Source of the DNA: Planctomycetaceae bacterium UBA4732
Lineage (GTDB): Bacteria; Planctomycetota; Planctomycetia; Gemmatales; Gemmataceae
Assembly (NCBI GenBank): GCA_002404095.1
Contig: DHJA01000119.1
Location: 4,337-14,937, forward strand
Direction of reading: 5' to 3'
DNA length: 10,601 bases
In this document: positions 7,046 through 10,601 of the stretch, piece by piece
Layout: the number at the start of each line of letters is the position of its first letter
Numbering within the stretch: the stretch's first letter is position 1
Made by a program: the position numbers and the translations under genes
Notes under the pieces: model-generated
Seen by the model: the letters and a program-made list of their open reading frames with translations, nothing else
What the model was told of the DNA's origin: nothing
The model's database searches: none

Positions 7046-7366
7046 GGGGTAAGTTCTCGGTAGGTGGCAAGGCAGGGGATGGATCGCTTGTTCATCGTAA
7101 CCGTGCGCCCTCGCGCTTGGCAAGCGCATGGTTCGCTTTGTAATAGGGATCTCGCCCGCGCAACCTCTTTTTCGCATCCTGCCTACCTATCTTGCCCGTC
7201 ATATTTCCCTTCGCCGCTCGGTTCCTATTACCCTACCTACGCCCTTTGCCGATGGTATGTCATATACGGCCCGATGGGTGCGGTTGTATTTCCGCGCACT
7301 TCGGTTATAGTCTCGGACGGATCGGGCAGGACGCCCAGGTCCAACCCAGCGCGCATGGAGGCGATG
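7046..7366. other. 321-base divergent intergenic region
   Basis: Lies between the starts of the thioredoxin-like gene (-) and kdsD (+). It is less GC-rich than the genes around it and has pyrimidine-rich plus-strand stretches (about 7160-7250). The kdsD frame stays open through it, but it has no ribosome site or conserved residues, so it is not taken as coding. It holds one promoter candidate for kdsD at 7284-7311. I see no hairpin, RNA gene or operator that I can defend, and no clear promoter for the minus-strand gene. Confidence 0.6.
7284..7311 (+). promoter_or_regulatory. Candidate promoter of the kdsD-kdsC-lptC-like cluster
   Basis: TTGTAT at 7284-7289 and TATAGT at 7306-7311 (5 of 6 match to the -10 consensus) are 16 bases apart. 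Transcription would start near 7318, giving a leader of about 50 bases with GGAGG at 7357-7361 before ATG 7367. Evidence is consensus matching only. Confidence 0.4.
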
Positions 7367-8413
7367 ATGTCCCTGCAAGTCCTTCTGGCCGATCCGCCGA
7401 CGCGGCCGGATGGGCGGCTCGACTACGCTCGCCGTATCCTCCGCGCCGAGGCGGCGGCCCTCGAACTCGTCGCGCGCCGCCTTGACGACGCCTTTCTTCA
7501 GGCCGTCGATATTCTCTTGCACGTGAGCGCCGGAGCGGCCGGCCGTATTGCCGTCACCGGCACCGGCAAATCCGCCGACGTGGGTCTCAAAATCGCCGGC
7601 ACCCTGAACTCGACCGGCACCCGCGCCTATTTCCTCGACGCCACCCGCGCCGTTCACGGCGACCTCGGTATGGTCCATCCCGACGACGCGGTGCTGCTCC
7701 TGTCGCACAGCGGCGAGAGCGAGGAAATCCTGCGTCTACTCGGCCCGCTGCGCCCGCTGGCCAGGGCGTTAATCGCGTTGACGGGAAACCCCGGAAGCAC
7801 CCTCGCCCGCAAGGCTGATGTAGCTGTTGTGTACGGGCCGCTCGATGAAGTGTGCCCGCTCGGCCTGGCGCCCAGCGCCAGCACCACGGCCATGATCGCG
7901 CTGGGCGACGCGCTGGCGTTTGTACTCAGCCAGGAACGGGATTTCACGCATGAAGACTTCGCGCGCTTTCACCCGGCCGGCAGCCTCGGCCGCAAGCTGC
8001 TCAAGGTCGAGGCGGCGATGCGTCAGGGCGGCGAGCTGCGCGTGGCGCCAGCGACGGACACGGTGCGCAGCGTGTTCGCAAGGGCCAGGCATCGCGGCCG
8101 ACGCACCGGCGCCGTCATGTTGATTGACGCGGATGGCCGGCTGTCTGGACTGTTCACCGATAGCGATCTCGCACGGCTGATTGAAGGGCGGCGCGACGCG
8201 GCGCTGGATCGGCCCATTGCGGAGGTGATGACTCGCAATCCGCGCACGGCCGTCGTCGGTTCGCGCGTACTCGACGCCGTAGAAATGCTGCGGCGTCATA
8301 AGATTAGCGAATTGCCGGTGGTTGACGCCGATGGCCGGCCGGTCGGCCTGCTGGACGTGACCGATTTGATCGGCGGCATTGCAGCCGAAGACGCAACGGC
8401 GCGAGTGGCCTAA
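7367..8413 (+). CDS. kdsD: D-arabinose 5-phosphate isomerase (KpsF/GutQ family)
   Basis: Cytoplasmic enzyme of 348 aa that interconverts ribulose 5-phosphate and arabinose 5-phosphate, the first step to Kdo. The SIS domain (about 45-190) reads VTGTGKSADVGLKIAGTLNS, HGDLGMV and LLSHSGESEE. By comparison with E. coli KdsD the active-site residues are K68, E117, E161 (DEVCPLGLAPS) and H202 (FHPAGSLGRKLL), all present. Two CBS domains follow (about 217-272 and 287-340, ending ISELPVVDADGRPVGLLDVT). Length fits the family. Three in-frame ATGs lie at 7355, 7364 and 7367; 7367 is preferred because GGAGG at 7357-7361 is 5 bases before it. Followed by a palindrome and then kdsC, in the same order as the E. 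coli kdsD-kdsC-lptC locus. Confidence 0.95.
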   Translation: MSLQVLLADPPTRPDGRLDYARRILRAEAAALELVARRLDDAFLQAVDILLHVSAGAAGRIAVTGTGKSADVGLKIAGTLNSTGTRAYFLDATRAVHGDLGMVHPDDAVLLLSHSGESEEILRLLGPLRPLARALIALTGNPGSTLARKADVAVVYGPLDEVCPLGLAPSASTTAMIALGDALAFVLSQERDFTHEDFARFHPAGSLGRKLLKVEAAMRQGGELRVAPATDTVRSVFARARHRGRRTGAVMLIDADGRLSGLFTDSDLARLIEGRRDAALDRPIAEVMTRNPRTAVVGSRVLDAVEMLRRHKISELPVVDADGRPVGLLDVTDLIGGIAAEDATARVA

Positions 8414-8422
8414 AGGGGCGCA

Positions 8423-8492
8423 ACGAGCCGCGACCGTTAGGGAGCGGAGGCGTCTCGCAGTACAAAACCGCTCCCTAACGGTCGCGGCTCGT
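8423..8492. repeat. Perfect palindrome, 25-bp arms, between kdsD and kdsC
   Basis: Left arm 8423-8447 and right arm 8468-8492 are perfect reverse complements with a 20-base spacer. The arm holds AGCCGCGACC, GTTA and GGGAGCG, sharing the 10- and 7-base blocks with the palindrome at 493-546; only the short middle differs. As in that copy, it starts 9 bases after a TAA stop with a G-run. It splits two genes expected to be co-transcribed, so it may cause partial termination or RNA processing. No T-tract follows the right arm, only a short TTTT at 8501-8504. Confidence 0.9.
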
Positions 8493-8523
8493 CAAAGTCG
8501 TTTTAGGGGACAGACTCTAAGCC

Positions 8524-9036
8524 ATGCAACCCACCCTCGCCGAGCGCTGCCGAGACGTCCAACTGCTCGTCCTGGACGTGGACGGCGTGTTGACCGAGGG
8601 CGGCATCGTCTATGGCACCGGAGGGTTGGAAGTAAAGCACTTCCACGTCCGCGATGGTTTGGGCCTGAAACGGTGGAAGCAGGCGGGAAAGCGCTCCGCC
8701 GTCATCACGGGCCGGTCGTCGCCGCTAGTGGATGTGCGGGCGGCCGAGTTGGGCGTGGCGTTCGTGTTTCAAGGGGCGTCGGACAAGTTGCCGGCGTACA
8801 ACCGGCTGCTGGCCGAAACCGATTTGCCTCCATCGGCGGTATGCTATGTCGGCGACGACGCGCCGGACTTGCCGCCCTTGCGACGCTGCGGGCTGGCGGC
8901 GGTCGTCGGCGATGGTTGCCGAGAGGCGCGGGCCGTCGCGCATTACATCACGCGGGCGCCGGGAGGTAGGGGTGCGGTGCGCGAGGTCGTCGAATTGATC
9001 CTGCGCTGCCAAGGCGAATGGAGCCGGCTGGCATAA
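8524..9036 (+). CDS. kdsC: 3-deoxy-D-manno-octulosonate 8-phosphate phosphatase
   Basis: HAD-family phosphatase of 170 aa, small C0-type without a cap domain, that releases phosphate from Kdo-8-phosphate to give Kdo. Motif I is LLVLDVDGVLTEGG with nucleophile D18 and general acid D20. FHVRDGLGLKRW follows, then motif II ITGRSS (T62), QGASDKLPAY with K88 as motif III, and motif IV GDDAPDLPPL with D111, D112 and D115. The C-terminus APGGRGAVREVVELIL matches the conserved KdsC tail that helps complete the active site of the tetramer. The ATG at 8524 gives a normal N-terminus; the nearest purine-rich site (AGGGGAC, about 8505-8511) is rather distant. The LptC-like gene follows after 31 bases. Confidence 0.95.
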   Translation: MQPTLAERCRDVQLLVLDVDGVLTEGGIVYGTGGLEVKHFHVRDGLGLKRWKQAGKRSAVITGRSSPLVDVRAAELGVAFVFQGASDKLPAYNRLLAETDLPPSAVCYVGDDAPDLPPLRRCGLAAVVGDGCREARAVAHYITRAPGGRGAVREVVELILRCQGEWSRLA

Positions 9037-9067
9037 CGCCGCGGCGAGAACGGGAAGGGACCAAGCC

Positions 9068-10531
9068 ATGTGGACCCCCAAGCGGATCGTACTGCTGGCG
9101 TTGGGCTTCTTCGTTTTCTTCGCCGGCTATCTGCTCTACGCCAGCTGCCTCGGCGGCATCAACGGCCTGCCGCCGCTGCCCGAAGCAGACTTGCCGAATC
9201 CGGGTGGGTCTGATTTCTTGGGGCCGATGCCGCCGCGCGGCCTCAAACTGGAAGAAAAGCTCCGTCAGGCGTTCGGGCCGGAATGCCCGGAGCTCAAGTG
9301 GCCGCTCCAGCTGGAAATGAAAAGCAAGAACATGGTGGTGGCCGCCCAGGATTTTAAGACCGACGACGACGGCCGGCTTAAACTGGATCACATGAGCGTC
9401 GCCATGTTCGGTAAGGACGGGGAGATCAACACCCTTCGCGCCAAAAAAGCCTACCTTCAGTTCGATCAAAAACTTGGCAAGAACGAAAAGGAAACACTCC
9501 CCAGCCGTCGCATCGTCGCCGCCGAATTGATCGACGAAATCGAGATCGTCAACAACCACCGCCTGACGGAGCGCGACCGCTACCTTCACCTGCGCATCCA
9601 GAAAGGGCCGCTCTATTACGACGAAGCTAAACACTTAATCTGGACGGCCGACGACGTTCACATCGAGGACGACCAGAACCAACCGCCGATGGACGTGCGC
9701 GGCCAAGGTTTGGAAGTCCATCTGACGCCCGCCGAATCGCAACCGGGGGCGCCGACGCCGCGCGGCAAAGCCAAGACGGAGAGTTTTTCGGGCGTCGATA
9801 GCGCCATTATCCAGTCCAATGTCGTCATGCACTTGTACACGGCCGGCGGTTTTCTTTCGCACGCACCGGAAGCCAACGCCAAAGCGGCCGTCCCCGTCGC
9901 GGCGGCCGCGCCTCCGACGAAGTCCGATTTGAGCATCTTCACCCCAGGTCAATTTCGCTATGAGTTCCACAAAGAAGGAGATCTGGCGCACTTCGACGTA
10001 CTCGAAGCCGCCCTGGCGCGACCGCAAAAAGCCGATCCCGTCAAGGTTATCCGCCATAGCGTTACGCCAGACGGCATGGCCGTCTACGATCAGTTGACCT
10101 GCCAGCACCTGGAGCTGAAGTTGACCCGCAAGGAAGGCGGCGCGGGACACGACGATAACGCCAGCGACCACGGCTTGCAAATCGAAACCGCACACGCTGT
10201 CGCCCTCGGCGGCGATGAAGTCGAGTTAAAATCCGACGCCGAGAAGCTCATCGCCCATGGCCACGACTTCCTATACAACGCGAAGACTCGGCTCACTATC
10301 TTCAAAGGCGATCCGAATAAGCCGGATTCCGGCATGTGGGCCGACTCGGACGGCAGCGTGATCCACGCCCGCGAAATGCAGATTCAGGATCAGCAAGGGC
10401 CGGCCGGTAAGAGCTGGCGCCAAATGATCGCCACGGGACCGGGGCGGCTCGACTTTCAGGAGAAGAAACCTGATGCGGCTGTAGGGGCGGGGTCTCCCCG
10501 CCCATCCCAGAAGGGCGGGGAGACCCCCCCC
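9068..10531 (+). CDS. LptC/LptA (OstA)-like membrane-anchored protein, 3' incomplete
   Basis: Open frame of about 488 codons from ATG 9068, with no stop before the low-complexity end, so the 3' end is missing. An N-terminal membrane anchor (about residues 6-27, RIVLLALGFFVFFAGYLLYA) is followed by a long periplasmic part rich in beta-strand patterns. Segments such as INTLRAKKAYLQFDQ (about 120-134), DEVELKSDAEKLIAHGHDFL (383-402), DGSVIHAREMQIQD (428-441) and ATGPGRLDF (455-463) resemble the OstA/LptA/LptC beta-jellyroll. Position directly after kdsD-kdsC is that of lptC in E. coli, which passes LPS from LptBFG to LptA. At more than 480 aa it is much longer than E. coli LptC (191 aa), so it may combine LptC and LptA roles. 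GGAAGGGA stands about 7 bases before the ATG. A linker rich in A/P is at about 265-285. The assignment rests on weak similarity plus gene order. Confidence 0.72.
10489..10527. repeat. Palindrome with 15-bp arms inside the LptC-like frame
   Basis: GGGGTCTCCCCGCCC at 10489-10503 and its exact reverse complement at 10513-10527 flank a 9-base loop. The sequence is unlike the AGCCG-type repeats of this window. It is read in frame by the LptC-like gene (encoding AGSPRPSQKGGETPP), so it would add a low-complexity tail or mark the start of a linker. It directly precedes the poly-C run where the sequence becomes unreliable. Confidence 0.85.
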
Positions 10532-10601
10532 CCCCCCCCCCAAACCACCCCCCCCCCCCCCCCCCCGGGGGGGGGGGGGGTGGTTTTTTTTTTTTTTTTT
10601 T
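10528..10601. other. Low-complexity poly-C/poly-G/poly-T end, probably artefact
   Basis: The palindrome's closing C-run continues to 10541, then AAACCA, 19 C (10548-10566), 14 G (10567-10580), TGGTTT and T to the end (18 T from 10584). AAACCA-C-run against G-run-TGGTTT forms a snap-back palindrome (10542-10586). Nothing here looks like natural coding or regulatory DNA; it fits sequencing or assembly error at a contig end after a strong hairpin. Confidence 0.85.

Noticed and set aside
7064..7366. N-terminal extension of kdsD to an upstream ATG at 7064
   Set aside because: The extra 101 codons have no family similarity, while GGAGG before 7367 and normal family length favour the short form. 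It would also overlap the candidate promoter.
8948..10195. Two long minus-strand open frames (8948-9634 and 9635-10195)
   Set aside because: They are antisense to the LptC-like gene, which has an anchor, a ribosome site, operon context and continuous frame. The antisense products show no recognisable motifs.
10524..10580. Poly-C/poly-G tract as a G-quadruplex or phase-variable homopolymer
   Set aside because: The mixture of C, G and T runs in a snap-back layout at the very end is more simply an artefact.
1..10601. CRISPR array, tRNA, rRNA, integrase or other mobile element
   Set aside because: No regularly spaced direct repeats, no cloverleaf or rRNA sequence and no transposase or integrase motifs were seen on either strand.

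Overview
The window is high-GC bacterial DNA that looks like a planctomycete of the Gemmata type. The evidence is a secreted TIGR03067 protein, a Tat-exported DUF1501 protein, a zinc-finger anti-sigma-like protein of a kind common in that phylum, and GC-rich palindromic repeats between genes. No rRNA, tRNA, CRISPR array or transposase is visible. The window may be a whole contig. It begins inside one arm of a palindromic repeat, and it ends in an artificial-looking poly-C/poly-G/poly-T run directly after another palindrome.

Left part (1-2827): a small DUF4259 protein (+) converges on a di-iron acyl-ACP desaturase-like enzyme (-), with a perfect 24-bp-arm palindrome between them. A MacB/FtsX-type ABC permease (+) is divergent from the desaturase and has no ATPase partner in the window. 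Middle part (2828-4857): a nucleotidyltransferase-fold protein and a zinc-finger anti-sigma-like protein form a probable two-gene minus-strand unit. Divergent from it is a plus-strand pair, a secreted TIGR03067 protein and a DUF2892 membrane protein. Next (4858-7045): a long palindrome separates that pair from a minus-strand DUF1501 protein with a good sigma70-like promoter, followed by a minus-strand exported thioredoxin-like protein with a CxxC motif. A 321-base divergent intergenic region follows.

Right part (7367-end): kdsD (arabinose-5-phosphate isomerase), kdsC (Kdo-8-phosphate phosphatase) and a large membrane-anchored LptC/LptA-like protein lie in the order kdsD-kdsC-lptC known from enterobacteria. 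This is a lipopolysaccharide module. The first two enzymes make the Kdo precursor, and the third would help carry LPS across the periplasm. The third gene has no stop codon and runs off the reliable sequence.

The most notable non-coding structure is the set of palindromic elements at 493-546, 4877-4963 and 8423-8492, plus a cut-off arm at 1-13. They share a core and sit next to stop codons. A fourth, different palindrome (10489-10527) lies in frame inside the LptC-like gene. I found no convincing new defence or mobile system; the repeats and the LPS cluster are the best leads.
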